DNA from: Undaria pinnatifida
Taxonomy: Eukaryota > Sar > Phaeophyceae > Laminariales > Alariaceae
DNA length: 64,000 nucleotides
Assembly (NCBI GenBank): GCA_012845835.1
Contig: JABAKD010000019.1
Location: forward strand, 8,667,584-8,731,583
Reading direction: 5' to 3'
In this document: in pieces, positions 43,160 to 55,329 of the stretch
Layout: each line of letters starts with the position of its first letter
Position numbering within the stretch: position 1 is the stretch's first letter
Position numbers and translations under genes: made by a program
The notes under the pieces: generated by a model
What the model was told of the DNA's origin: nothing
Database searches by the model: none
What the model saw: the letters and a program-made list of their open reading frames with translations, nothing else

Positions 43160-44120
43160 CCATGGGTGACCACGCGGATACAGACCCATGGGCGACCCAT
43201 CGCCAACCACCTCTACCCATGGGTGACCCATGTCGGGCTACCTATGGACCCTTGCTGTATGAAAATGTCGATAGTCAAGGACCTCGGGTTGTACGTCAGT
43301 GGCTGTTTGGATTTCCAATCCACTTCAATGCCCCCGTGGGTTAACCGTGGGCGACTTGTGGGCCCACGGGAATCATTGGGTTATACCGGGTAAATGCCAA
43401 CCCGTGGGCGACCCATGGGCCAGCAGTATATCCTATGGGTGACCCAAAGGGAGACCTGCGGACCCCATGGGCGATCCATGGCTATCACTGCCAACCCATG
43501 GGCAGCCCATGGGCATCCATGGGGTATTACCACCAACCCATGGGTACCCATGGGCTGTCACTGCAATCCCATGGGCGACCCGTAGGAAACCCATGATATT
43601 GCCTATGGTGTATACTGCTGGCCCACGGGTCTCCCATGGGTCTCCCAGACATGCCCATGAATTGATACTTCTCGTAGGCTATTGACGTCCATGTCTGTCA
43701 CCTGGGTTCCCATAGGTGGCCATGCGTCGCCCGCTGATTTCTATGCGGGCCCATGGGTTATCAGTGATAGTCCATGTGTCGCGCATTGGCCCGCATGGGT
43801 CTCCCGTGGGTCGCCCGTGATTTATGCTGCTGACCTATGGGTCTCCCATGGGTGTCCCGAGGATGCCTATAAGTTGGTAGTGATAGACCAAGGCTGATCA
43901 TAGATAGTCAATGGCTTCCAATGGGGCTCCCATGGGTTGTCCATGGGCCTCCCCTGGGTTACTCATGGGCTACCCAAGGATTTTCCGCAGAGTTTTCTGC
44001 TGGGTCTCCCATATGGTCACCCACGTGTTGGCAGCGATAGCCCATGGAGGCTCATGAGCTCTAAAGCACAGACAATGGACACCGATGGGTTGCCCATGGG
44101 TCGCCTATGATTCGTCCATG
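43160..44120 (+). repeat. CCCATGGG minisatellite, block 2
   Basis: Same core word in a looser array, with a longer-range pattern in which words such as TTGGTAGTGATAG recur between runs of GGTCTCCCATGGGT. Confidence 0.8.
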
Positions 44121-44203
44121 CGTCTCCAACGGAGGTCCCCCACCTTTTGTCATGTGGCAGTGGGGGGTGGTTCACAACCTCATATCAAGGGGGGGGGGTA
44201 TTG

Positions 44204-44360
44204 GTATAAGGCTTAGTTTGGGTAAGCTATTGGTTAACCTTTCGCAAGTGGTCAAAATGGTAAATTCCCCACTAAAATACCTTAAAAAATGGCGTCGTCG
44301 ACATACCATGTTTTTTCGGGTCGTGGATTCAAATCCCACCACCCACAAAAATATTTTTTT
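44204..44360 (+). repeat. dispersed repeat family 2, copy 2, tRNA-like 3' part
   Basis: Begins AAGGCTTAGTTTGGGTAAGC and ends with GGATTCAAATCCCACCAC, close to a box B (GGTTCRANTCC). The spacing and absence of stems rule out an intact tRNA. Likely a decayed tRNA-derived SINE inserted in the minisatellite. Confidence 0.5.
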
Positions 44361-44493
44361 TCAGACTTTCCCCATGCCGAACTTGAAAAATACTCTCCAC
44401 GGTATCCCCAGGAAATGAAACCGCTTGGATATTGACAGGTCCGCCCGTATATCCGGCCGACCTGCTATCCCGCCGTTTCAGGGAGGGAGAGTG

Positions 44494-44572
44494 TTGTAAG
44501 GCTTAGTTTGGGTAAGCTATTGGTTAACCTTTTGCGAGTGGTCAAACGGACTAATACCCCACTCATTCCTTA
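44494..44572 (+). repeat. dispersed repeat family 2, copy 3
   Basis: Third copy of AAGGCTTAGTTTGGGTAAGC ... GGTCAAACGGACTAATACCC, only ~290 bp after copy 2. A duplicated insertion is likely. Confidence 0.75.
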
Positions 44573-44689
44573 ACAGTGTCCTCCCTTGTCGCAATGGAGG
44601 TGGACCCCCCACCTTCTTGCAAAGGGGGAGGTCGTCCTCCTAGTGGAACGGGAGGGGAGGCCCCCACCCGTGAAGCACACGCGAGTGGT

Positions 44690-45360
44690 TGACCACGAGT
44701 CTCGCGTGGGTCGCCCATGGGCTTCCATGAGAGTCCCGCGAATCGCCCGCGCAAGACCCGTGGGTTGCGCATGGGTTGCCATGGGTCGCCCAAGGGTCTC
44801 CCATGGATCCCCATGGTTTGGTAGTGATGGGTGCCTATCACTTAGCGATGATATCCCATGGATGTCCATGGGTGCCCATGGGTCACCCATAACTTTTCAA
44901 TGGGCCACCCACGGTTAGCCCACGACCTATCGTGGGTCACCCATGGATCACCGGTGGGCGCCCCTTTAGAAATACCGAGGGATGCCCACGGAAGGTGCGA
45001 AGCAAGCTATATTTTATTTATGTCATGCAATGTAGGGGTTGTCGTTGCCCAAGGAACGCCCATGCAACGCCCACGAGTTGCCCCTGGCTTGCCCATTACT
45101 TGGTGTTGATAGCCCATGGGTCGCCAAGGGTTGCCCACGGATCCCCACATGCATCATCCATGACTCGGTGATGGCAGCCCATGGGCCGCCATGGGTCGCT
45201 CATGTGTTGCCCATGGGTGGTATCCACGAGTTGCCTATGGGTCGCCCATGACCCACCACAGGTCGCCCATGTGTTGGCTATGAGCCACCCATCGGTCGCT
45301 GATGGACTTCCGTGGGTTACCCGTGGGAAATTCCACGGGTTTCCCACAGAAGGGACCAAT
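44690..45360 (+). repeat. CCCATGGG minisatellite, block 3
   Basis: Continuation of the same degenerate array (GGTCGCCCATGGG, TTGCCATGGGTCGCC) after an interruption by family-2 repeats. It ends near 45350. Confidence 0.8.
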
Positions 45361-45710
45361 ACCAGCTAGGAATTATGTCAAATAGTGTTGACCGCCTGAC
45401 ATCCAGCATATGCAATCGGCCAGAGTCGTGGTCACAAACTAAATGACATGCAACTATATGCAAGCTCTGTGGTCACATAGTACAACAGCACCATACACCG
45501 CATCTCACAATCAATGCATAGCACGAAAACGTAGGAATCAGTTAGGAAACAACAGATCATCCCGTGCGCTCATCTTTGTACGTCAGGAACGCCGAGAACG
45601 TCAACAGTTTGGTGTGTTTGGTTTGAGTAGCAGTGTTTATTTTGCCGGAGTAACTACCATCTGCGACGAGGTGCCGCGGTGATAACCGTGATTTCAACAC
45701 GGGTGACCCA

Positions 45711-45952
45711 TGTGACTGATTTTACGATAGCTCCCCCCAAACCAGCGTTTTTCTTTGACGAACGTTCATGGCTGCTCGACACAAGGAAGGATACAATTGA
45801 AAACAAAGTAGGCATATATTTTCTTGTGTGCAAAGGCTTATCGATCGATGACGTCGTGGTGTCGAGGGACACCGTGTTTCAGGAGATACGACCGGGAGCT
45901 GGTTTTGGAACCGACAATTTTGTTAAAGAAAAGTTGGGGGGGGGCTACCGGA
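45711..45952. mobile_element. MITE-like family 3, copy 4
   Basis: Well preserved: starts GACTGATTTTACGATAGC, contains GATGACGTCGTGGTGTCGAG and GGAGATACGACCGGGAGCTG, ends in a G run and GGCTACCGGAGAACGA. Confidence 0.75.
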
Positions 45953-47492
45953 GAACGACTCACCTACAATAACCTGGGTGAGAGTGTCTGGTTGTTTGCA
46001 GCAGAGATGCCTCACGTATTCCAAACTACAGTATAGACCAGGTACGAATTGAGCGACCACGGCGGAATGTTGCACAGCAACAGTGCAAGCGGCGTTCCTC
46101 ATTTCACGCCATTTGGTTATTTTTGGGTCCACACGGTCATCCTCCACACCTTAGAGTCCCCTTTCCAATGCCCACTGGGAGCCACTATAACAATGGCCTT
46201 TTGTTGTATAATACGCTAACGTATTGTAGTAGTGTTGCATGTAGTCTCTGTAGTTTAGTTGTGCTAATGTAAACGATGCCACCGCCACCTGCAACCGAGT
46301 GCCACGCGATTTTTGCGCAGATCGAACGACCTTGGCACAGCCCCCTCCCGCAGCAACCGTCTGGATCCCCGGGGGAAAAAAGAGGGGTCACCCCCGAACT
46401 CGGCGATCAGGAGGCATACCAGTATAAATACCGATTTTCCGGCAGGGGGTCGGTTGTATTGTCCCCTTGTTTTCGGATTTCATAAATTCAGGAGGCGTAA
46501 TATAATAATGCTGCGGGGATTGCTTGCTTTTTTGGGTTCGTACCTCCTTTTTTTGGTGGGCTTCGATAGATGGAAGACATTATTTATTTTTTTCTCCAGG
46601 AATGCTACATCAAAGCATCCACTTGTTTTTTTCGTACTCCGGAGTATTTATTTTATATAACTACAAGGGCTCCGCATGGGCGCCGGCATTCGACGGCGCC
46701 CATGCTTCGGGTAGGGCAGGGCAGCACTTCGACAACTTGAGGTGTAGCTGTCCGATTTGGCATGCATTGAACTTTAAAGTAATGCCAAGAGTTTAATACG
46801 AACATGGGATTATGAAAGCCATGATTTGACAGAAAAAAAACGTAATATTATACAACAAAGAAGGCAAGGATAGGCGAAACACACTATGTTAAACGCGCCG
46901 TCAAGTCAAAGTTGGCGTCTATCAAACAAAAATACCAAAAATAGTATTATTGAGAACCTGCGTCGCCTCTGGGCGAAACGAAAGAGGCCTTGGCATTAAT
47001 GAAGAGACTGCACTGCTGTCCCCGTGGCAATGGAGGTTCGAAGTCGACAGGATGCAAAGTCGGTTTGCATCAAACATCGACATGGGGCCATGTCAGCCGG
47101 CGAGGTTTTGGAAGAAGATTGCTTTGTTTGTTACGTGAAGGCTGTCGCATTGATTGGTCTGCGCGGTTGCGGGCGAGGAGAAAAACGAAGAGGAGGGCGA
47201 TCTCTCGTTGCGTCGGCGTTGTCTAAGATAGGTGCGGGGGTGGCTTTGCTCGTACGGGAGGTTGGCGTAGCGCTTCTTCTCTGTTTTTTCTCGAGAAGGC
47301 GGGATATGTGTGTCTGCTATCTTTGCTTCGTGGGTGCTTTCACGTTGTCGAAATCGGACGCGTCCCCTCAATACATAATATCCGGAGTGTCTCTACCATG
47401 ACGACTGCTGATGGTGCCGTGCGTATTTCCCAGAGACTGACATATTATTTACTGGTAGAAATAATCATATACCTTTCTTTGCAACATTTTTT
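45953..47492. other. intergenic, no gene recognised
   Basis: No supported gene. Holds a 12-base perfect inverted repeat at 46674-46705 and otherwise unremarkable sequence. Confidence 0.4.
46674..46705. other. perfect 12-bp hairpin
   Basis: GCATGGGCGCCG pairs with CGGCGCCCATGC across an 8-base loop: a GC-rich stem with no neighbouring gene. Confidence 0.8.
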
Positions 47493-47818
47493 TTTCTTCA
47501 TCCCATTTATCATCCCCGCACCATTCTCGCGCTCCCTCCCAGTAGTAACTCAGATCCCGGGTCACATAGCGGGCCCTCCTCCTCCCTCCCCACTTCGGCA
47601 CGTGCCTTCATTTTTACCGCGAGGAGAATCGAGCATTTTCTTCCCTCGTCGACTCGCGTCGAATTGTACCTAGCAGGCGCTCTCAGCAGTTGATATCTTT
47701 TTTTGATTGCATTTTTGCAAATTAGGTCATATTCATCGTGGTGGGTGTCGAACTCAAGGACAACCAAACGTTGGAGGTATTCGAGGGTAAAACCACTAGA
47801 CCACCGGGGCGGCCGGCT
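47493..47818 (-). mobile_element. tRNA-derived SINE, family B, copy 2
   Basis: Best-preserved SINE head. The minus strand reads GCCCCGGTGGTCTAGTGGTT (box A TGGTCTAGTGG) and then GAGTTCGACACCCACC (box B). The arrangement resembles a tRNA with a long variable arm. The body matches 27500-27816. Confidence 0.8.
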
Positions 47819-48543
47819 GACAATTGATTAAAACGAAACAGGATCTTTGCATAGGGTTCAAAATTGTGTTGGCAGAAAAACCAAATTTGCAGGAAGCAGC
47901 TGAAAGGTCAAGAAACAGGCAATATTTCAGTTGTTGTTGTTCTCACATTACCTCGCACAATCCAGTCCGTGGTCACAGGACTGGTTCCAGTCACTCTGGA
48001 GCAGAGGAATACCCTAGGGAAAAACACAAACAACCCAAGGTGGTACACGCATAAATCACAGCTGACGCAATTCATGCCTCCACCAGAAACATATAAAAGT
48101 GCAATCGGGAGTCACCCTACGATGTGCCAGGTCCATACCGGTGCATACGTCTCATTACTCGCGCCTGGGAAAACCGACTATACCGCTTGCCACCCAAGAA
48201 AGACTACCACGTATATATCACACGTAGTATCTATCACTACGCATACGCACAACAGACGCAAGAAACAAAGAACAAAGAAGAGAAAGGAAAGGAAATGGGT
48301 GCATGGGGCCAAGAAAACGAAAAGTTTTTTTTTTTTTGGGGGGTCTACTGGCGAGACTGCCACCAGAACGGGATGTCACATGTCACGTGGTCTTTCGACG
48401 GTCTACAGCAGTAGTACTACGAACGACTTCCGATACACGCACCGAAGCACGGACTACCGGCCAATTACGCGATTGGCAGCTGGCCGTGGTTGTCACGTGT
48501 CTCTGTGTTGGGGGCCCCTGCCCTGCCTCTTGTTGGCTCTTGA

Positions 48544-49460
48544 GAGTGATGCGTGTACGACTAAACTTGCCAACGAACGGCACTCGCACTGCACTTTGAG
48601 CCATCTGCTGTAGTTCTGGTTGCTACTTGTTGCTGCATTATGTGCTAGACGTTTCGCCCTTCGGCTACTGCTGTACACCTGCTGTTGTGTGTTTGCCAAT
48701 GTCGTCAGTTGACGTTCATGCTCGTCGTACATACTGCTGTTCTCACCGAGTACGTGCGGGTTTCCTCGTACCTCAACTGTACGACGACGAGCTCAAAACA
48801 GAAGGGAGGTGGCATGAAATGGCATGGACAATGGCCAAATAGAAGCGAGCACAACGGGATAGTTCGCTGCGAATCAACCGCACTCGTTCATGCCTACAGC
48901 AGAGGCTGGCTGGAGTGTCAGCGGCCGTGCTAAAGCCAGGGTCAAAGGCCGAAGAGACGGCTCTTCTGTCTGCTTGGTTTTGTCTCGAGATTCTTTTGTA
49001 TATATTGGACAGAGTGATGCGTGTACGACTAAACTTGCCAACGGCACTCGCACTGCACTTTGAGCCATCTGCTGTAGTTCTGGTTGCTACTAGTTGCTGC
49101 ATTATGTGCCAGACGTTTCGCCCTTCGGCTACTGCTGCTACACCTGCTGTTTTGTGCTTGCCAATGTCGTCAATTGGCGTTCATGCTCGTCGTACATACT
49201 GCTGTTCTCACCGAGTACGTGCGGGTTTCCTCGTACCTCAACCGTACGACGACGAGCTCAAAACAGAAGGGAGGTGACATGAAATGGCATGGACAATGGC
49301 CAAATAGAAGCGAGCACAACCGGATAGTTCGCTGCGAATCAACCGCATTCGTTCATGCCTACAGCAGAGGCTGCCTGGAGTTTCAGCGGCCGTGCTAAAG
49401 CCAGGGCCAAAGGCCGAAGAGACGGCTCTATCTGCTTGGTTTTGTCTCGAAATTCTTTTA
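48544..49460 (+). repeat. tandem duplication, ~460-468-bp unit
   Basis: Copy 1 begins GAGTGATGCGTGTACGACTA at 48544, copy 2 at 49012. They run in parallel to TGTCTCGARATTCTTTT with a few substitutions and short indels. No conserved frame is shared across the copies. Confidence 0.92.
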
Positions 49461-50074
49461 CGTGAAAGTATCATGATTTGGGAGTTATTTTGTCACGAAA
49501 CGTCTTGCCGTCGGTAATTTGTGTCACGAAGTTGTTGGATATCGTCGGTGAGTTGTGTCACGTTTTAGGTGAACCCACACTAAAAAATTGACTTTCCAGC
49601 TGGCTAAACGAGCAGAAACAAAAGCAATAAAATGCCGATCAAGAAACCAAACGAACTACCAGTAAAAAAGTACAGCAAAGAAACTAACGCTCGAGAGTAT
49701 GCCACCGCAAAATTGCAAACATTATAACGTACCGTTTGGAAATTATGCCAATTTTGTAAATCATTCAGGCGTTGCAGCCATTAAGATTCAACAAATTTTC
49801 CAAAATTCCTCCTCGACACTCGCTCGTCTCGCTCGGCACCCGTCCGCGTTCACGTCGATGTGCAGAACGGACACGGCAGGGCGAGGGGCGTTGGAGCCGC
49901 CCCCCGAAGGCGGCGCTCGAACCAAGCCATATTCGACCGAGAATTCCAGTTCCGCAAATCGCATACTTAGGGCGAGACAAAAAACTCCTGACCAAAGTCC
50001 ATGACACCAAGGAATGACTCGATATTCAAGGAATGATTTTATATATATTTATTCGTTTTTAGAGATACACCACT

Positions 50075-50150
50075 AGACCATATACTTTTGAGCTAATCGG
50101 TAGGGCGCCCACTTCGACAACCGCAAGTAAGTCCAGTGTTTGAGTCTCGC
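50075..50150 (+). repeat. tRNA-like sequence (decayed SINE head)
   Basis: GAGCTAATCGGTAGGGCGCC looks like a tRNA D-arm with box A, and GTGTTTGAGTCTCGCCAC like a T-arm with box B. The acceptor stem does not pair, so this is not called as a tRNA gene. Confidence 0.45.
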
Positions 50151-50604
50151 CACAGATGATTATATTTTTATTTTCAAAACGTAAAAACACATAGTCTACA
50201 TACATGTACTATAACGCATTTTTTTTTCTTCTGTTTAGTATGCCAGGTACTATCTGGTACCAAAAAAAGGTACATAATTTAAGCTTATGAAACCCAAACC
50301 ATTTTTTTGCACACGAAAACACCTACCAGGTACAACAGTTGAGCTTTTTGGATTGCACCGGTACATTGGTGGGTGGGTGATCGTTTTTCTTCCGAGCCGT
50401 GTGTGCTTCCATTATCGGTCTCGCCGGCGTAGCAGCGATCCCGCACGACTAGCAAACACCACAATAACAAGGCCTTCTGCTTGCTCCATTGAGCGAGCTC
50501 CGTCGCCCGCAAGACCCCTGTATGTTCAGGTTTTAATGTTTTGGTGCTCTACTACTGTGTCGTCCACTGCTACAAATATGTGTATGTATGGTTGTGTTTG
50601 TCCG

Positions 50605-51055
50605 ACGACCAACGCCCTAATGAGTAGGGTGCACCGTGTAACTGGACCAAGTGCAGCGAAAGGCTGATTGATGTTTTCTCATGGCCGGGGTTTTTGTTAG
50701 TGATTGAGCTTGCACAACTCCTACAATACTAACCGGAATGACGACGTTCCGGGTGGCTATAGTCTCTATATATCTCCACCGTGCCTGATCCCAGGGACCA
50801 GGTGAGGGAGGGAGGGAGGGAGACATGTGGGCATACGTATGCATACGCCTACAACAGCAGCTTGCGCTGCTGCTGGAGCAGCGATGGCGAGAGCCGGTAG
50901 GGGCAGCTCGCACTGCCGCTACACCGCAGTAACTGAAGGATACGCCAGCTTGCGCCGGAAAGCGAATACACAATTGAGTTGAATTGACACACACACGCGG
51001 CATGTACGTATAAAAATATGTGGAAGTGTGGCGAGCTTGATATTTTTCAGCTGAT
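50605..51055 (+). repeat. dispersed repeat family 5, copy 2
   Basis: Matches 6645-7030 in order, with a small GGGA microsatellite insertion near 50805-50822. Confidence 0.7.
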
Positions 51056-51715
51056 TGTTAGCTATATTTTTTTGTCCCGTCCGACGCAGCTTCAAAAAAA
51101 GGGTACCAGGTACGAACCACCTGGTAGCTACAACAATAATACCTGGTACGTACTTTTACTTCGTTTATTTTTATAAAATGGTTTGTCCGATGTATATTAT
51201 CTTCTCGGCGGACATTCCTACACACAATTCACTATAAAACAGTCGTGATGTTGGGTAGTGTTGTGTCGAATGTTCCATCATGCGGCTGTTTCCAAATGCC
51301 CTACCTCTGTATGCCAATACCCCGTGTACCTGTATGAGACCGTTCCAAGGGGATATATCTCCGATCGAGCTGCTCATCACATATTAACAGTATACATACG
51401 AAGTGTAGCCTGGCAATGGTTGTTCGCTGTTCGATTACACATAACAATGCATGGTTGTTCGATTGCACGGCAGCTGTTCCCAAATGGTAAAGGTCCCTTG
51501 GTTGTCTATTATTTATATAGCTCAGGTGACATCATCGTTTCAGTTATTGCATACGATCTTCGATTTCGCGCAATCTTTTTCGATATAATGATTATTATAT
51601 GGTACGACGGGCAAACGCAAGAGTGAGCTGACTAGTCTATATTGCAATTGTACGGGTTGCTCGTTCTTTTGCCGGCGCAGGTTCTGTGCTGGTGTAAGTG
51701 TCGAGCGGAAAACGG

Positions 51716-52315
51716 ATGAGGTGCTCACCTACCCAGGTGGGGATATTTACCCTCGTATGCTATGCCACGCGGTTCGTGGTGGTGGTCGAGGGACTGAAAC
51801 ACACTATTGGACCGGAGGAGGCGTGCAAAGACTTTTCGGAGCAGGATAAACCATCCGGGTCGGCATGGACGCTGGCCGACTGCACCGAAGTGTGGACTCA
51901 ATTCACCGATACGGTTCCAGCCGGCTTACGGGAGCGTCTGCGGTATGCAGATGATTGGATAGAGACGGCCAAGGAGCTGAGGCGCAAGGGGTCACCGTGC
52001 CTTGCGTCTTCGAGTGCGGTTGGTGATGGCGTCGGGAGCACGACCATTCGTATTATGGCTTCGTGGATTTTAGCAGAGGAAATGGGCTGTGATTGGGTGA
52101 CGCCCAACTGGGGTAGGAAGCATACAAGCGTGGGGGATGGAGCCGTGTTGTACTGTCACCGAAGTATGGACAGAGGGAGGCTCGGCCTTGCCCACAGGCA
52201 GCCTTCAGCGCTAATGGAGAGGGTGCACTGTTCGGTGGTCGATTGGCTTGACTATTTTCAGTTCGGCGTACCATCCGTCAACCTGCCCGAAGGAGCTAAA
52301 ATCAAGTCAATTCCG
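51716..52315 (+). CDS. glycosyltransferase-like membrane protein, first exon (partial)
   Basis: 200 codons from ATG at 51716 to a strong donor (TTCCG/GTGAGG), phase 0. The frame is open from 51698 only through a GTG, so the ATG is the natural start; an acceptor-like GCCGGCGCAG lies just upstream. Residues ~8-26 (VGIFTLVCYATRFVVVVEG) form one hydrophobic segment near the N-terminus, as in a type II Golgi anchor or signal peptide. Around residues 105-140, VGDGVGSTTIRIMASWILAE then MGCDWVTPNWG resembles the G-x-G-x-x-N-R donor-side start of fucosyltransferase-like enzymes, followed by CSVVDWLDYFQFGVPSV. The composition is clearly protein-like and unlike the surrounding repeats. The glycosyltransferase link is an impression from motif shape only. 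It may continue at 63659. Confidence 0.75.
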
Positions 52316-52454
52316 GTGAGGTGACCGTGTCGTCTCTCTGTGTCGCATGTAGGGATATTTGTTACATATCATTACATTCGTACCATAATACTGTATGTGA
52401 CCAATCAATGTACAAATGAAATGCTGTATGTACCTACAGTACACCCATATAATA

Positions 52455-52870
52455 TGAAAAAATATAAAGATAAAAATACACTCCAGCTGTGAGATTGAAG
52501 ATTTTGTTGAAACTCATCTTTGCAAGCTGGGTGTGATACTTCGATCGTGCGTACCTGGTATTACTTGGTGTGTCCTTATTAAGGATATAGGTCGGCGACT
52601 CCCCTTGGAACTACAGTGTAGTTTGCACCAGGGTCAAAAGGGTGGTGTTAATCAGTCTGTGCGCAGAAACCAGTTTTGGAGGGGGACAAAATCTGACGGC
52701 TGTGGAAGGAAATGCATCAGTTTATCAAGTGTATTCTGTAAGGCGTACAACCGGTGAGGGGAGGGCGGAGTTTTACGGGCGTTGGGGCCTGGGTGTAAAC
52801 AAGAGGGAACGGGGGGGGGGGGTGGGGATGGGCGGGGCAACTCAATCTGTGGGCGGAAACTAGAAATCCT
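52455..52870 (+). repeat. TR1 repeat copy
   Basis: Nearly complete outer part of TR1 (ATACACTCCAGCTGTGAG to CGGTGAGGGGAGGGCGGAGT) plus G-rich sequence, about 0.4 kb left of the 9-kb element in the same orientation as its left repeat. Confidence 0.85.
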
Positions 52871-52950
52871 TTAATTGGACACACCTACATATTGTACTAC
52901 AAGCACCAACAACACCAACAAGGCTATCCACCCGCAAATCATACACCATG

Positions 52951-53216
52951 CGACTGATTCTACGATAGCCCCCCCCCCAAAACCAGCGATTTTCATTACC
53001 GGACGTTTCGTGGCTGCTCGACACGACGAGGAAGGAGGCTATGAAAAATAAAAAATACGGTAATAACGTCTTCTCTTGTTTGCAAAGAAAGGACGGTCGA
53101 ACGATGACGTCGGGGGCGTAAGGGGCGCCGTTTTTGAGGAGATACGACCGGGAGCTGGTTTCAAAACCGGCGATTTCGTTCAAGAAAAGTTGGGCGGGCT
53201 ACCGTAGAACGATTCA
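52951..53216. mobile_element. MITE-like family 3, copy 5
   Basis: Most complete copy. Termini GATTCTACGATAGCCCCCCC and GGGCTACCGTAGAACGATTC are inverted relative to each other. It directly abuts the left end of the 9-kb element. Confidence 0.75.
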
Positions 53217-53240
53217 TTCATATATATAATATATACATAT

Positions 53241-53607
53241 ATATATTACAAAAAATGAAAATACACTCCAGCTGTAAGATCGAAGATTTCGTCGAAACTC
53301 ATCTTTGCAAGCTGTGTGTGATACTCCGATCGCGCGCATTACGAGTTGTGTGTCCTCATTATTAAGGATATAGATCGGCGACTCCCCTTACAACTACAGT
53401 GTAGCTATCATGGTCAACAGGGTGATTTTAGTCAGTCTGTGCGCGGAAACTATAAAACCCGTTTCTGAGGGGGACAAAATGTGACAGCTGTGGAGGGAAA
53501 TGTATCCTTTTATCAAGTGAATCCTGTAAGTCGAATAACCGGTGAGGGTTTGGGGCGGAGTTTCGAAGGACGTGGGGGCCTGGTTTTGATCAAAAGCGAG
53601 CGGGGTT

Positions 53608-53641
<34 letters not shown>

Positions 53642-54575
53642 AGGGGGCGGGGGCGGGCGGACGGGCGGGCAACTTGTGCATGTAAGCTATAAATCCTTTC
53701 AAGGGAATGAATCTGACGGTTGGGAATGAATCTGACGGTTTTGGAAGAAAAAAAGAAAAAAAAGAATGAAAAAAAAGAATGCACCGGTTTATCATGGGGG
53801 GGGGTTGGGGCGGAGGTGGGGCGTGTGGAGCAGCTCAATCTGTGCGTGGAAACTATACATTATTTTGAAAGGATAAATGTGACGGTTTTGAAAAGAATGC
53901 ATCAGTTTATCATGTATATCCGGGTGTAAGTCGTACAATGAGTGAGTAGAGAGAGGGTGGAGTGTTCGAGGGGGTGGGGTTGGGATGGGTTGGGGGGGGG
54001 GGGGGGGGGGGGTGGGGGGGGGGTGTGGGGGGGGGCGGGGGGGGGGGGGGGAGGAAGGGTTTTAAGTGAGGGGTTTGTTATACGTGTGGTGCTAGGTCTA
54101 GGCGATGGTGCGGGTGATGGGGAAGAAGAGGGCGTTCGGGGCGGGGGTGGGGGGGGAAACAGCGGCATGGATGGCTCTCGAAAGATAATGAGGTGATATC
54201 CTGTGCGTGAAGTGTTTATTAATCTGGCGGATTCCGATATTAGGTGGGGCGTTTGAGCGAGGGAGAGCGAGAGGGGGGGGGGGGGGGGGGATTTTTCAGG
54301 AGGTTTAGGTCACAAATAATATTCAAATACACTTCGGCTGTGAGATCAAAGATATGTAGGGGCTTGTTATACGCGTGGTGCTAGGTTTAGGCGATCGTGC
54401 AGGTAGTTGGAAAAGAGGGGGCGTTGGAGGTTTTTTTTGGGGGGGTGGGGTGGGGGGAAATAAATGAAAACTACGTTATGGATGGTCAGAAAGATAATGA
54501 CGTGATATCAACTGCGTATAGGTGTTTATTACTCTGGCCGATTTCGATTGTGAGTGGGGCGTTTTGACAAGCTAG
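53241..54575 (+). repeat. left terminal inverted repeat (TR1)
   Basis: 1335 bp. The outer ~320 bp are the TR1 core. Then come several internal echoes of CGGAAACTATAAATCC and TGACGGTTTTG, very long G runs (about 53610-53640, 53995-54052), the GTGGTGCTAGGTCTAGGCGA block, and two copies of a TGATATC ... GTGTTTATTA segment. Confidence 0.9.
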
Positions 54576-54954
54576 GCGGAAGGGGGGGGAATCGGGGGAC
54601 GGGGGACGGGGGGGGGGGGGGGGGGGGGGGAGGCTTGAGTTTTTTTATGAACAAGAGGGGTCAGGGTAGGGGCAGGGGAGGGGGGGGGGCGGGGGGCGGG
54701 ACATTTCAATATGTGCGCGGAAACTATAAATCCTGCAAGGGGACAAACCTGACGATTGAAGCAATAAGACATCCCTTTATATTATCCGCCTTGTAATGTT
54801 TACTATTCTAGAAGGTTTGATGTTAGATGCAGCATGCAACCCAGTGTTCAAATGTGGTAAATAACGTGTTGAATCTTCATAATTTGTTGTTGTATGATAC
54901 ATGGATCGAAAGCTAGAATATTTTATAGAATATTTGTAGTTACCATTATTTTCT

Positions 54955-55290
54955 GACATCGCTAATTATAAGAAAGAGATACGTATTGTCAAATACAACA
55001 GGCGAGGTGATGTGGTCATGCACTGTTTGTCACCACCATCATACAGCAGTTACCATTATTTTCTGACATCGCTAATTATACGAAAGATATACGTATTGCC
55101 AAATACAACATGCGAGGTGATGTATGTGGCCATGTACTGTCTCCGCCATTGAGCTTTAGAGAGAGGGAGAGATGCGAATCGTCAGTTTTTAAGGAACGCT
55201 TGGTATACATGCGCTCAATTACGTTACCTCGTTAGTCATACTTGGTATACACGCGCTCAATTACGTTACCTCGTTAGTCATACTTCGCTT
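54955..55290 (+). repeat. tandem duplications inside the element
   Basis: Two copies (~107-bp period) of TTACCATTATTTTCTGACAT ... CAAATACAACAKGCGAGGTG, then two copies of a ~42-bp unit with GCGCTCAATTACGTTACCTC. Confidence 0.85.
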
Positions 55291-55329
55291 GGCATAGGTT
55301 GGGAGGCGATCATGCAGACGGTATGTACG

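Noticed and set aside
42517-45369. Many Met/Gly/His/Trp-rich frames on both strands
   Set aside because: By-products of the CCCATGGG minisatellite.
47024-47401. 125-codon plus-strand frame
   Set aside because: Part looks protein-like, but there is no family match or clear splice structure, and composition decays to Leu/Cys/Phe.
49699-50004. 101-codon plus-strand frame
   Set aside because: Mixed composition, no motif, and no splice or homology support; kept as non-coding.
50075-50150. Possible tRNA gene
   Set aside because: D-arm and T-arm words are present, but acceptor and anticodon stems do not pair. Better explained as a SINE head.
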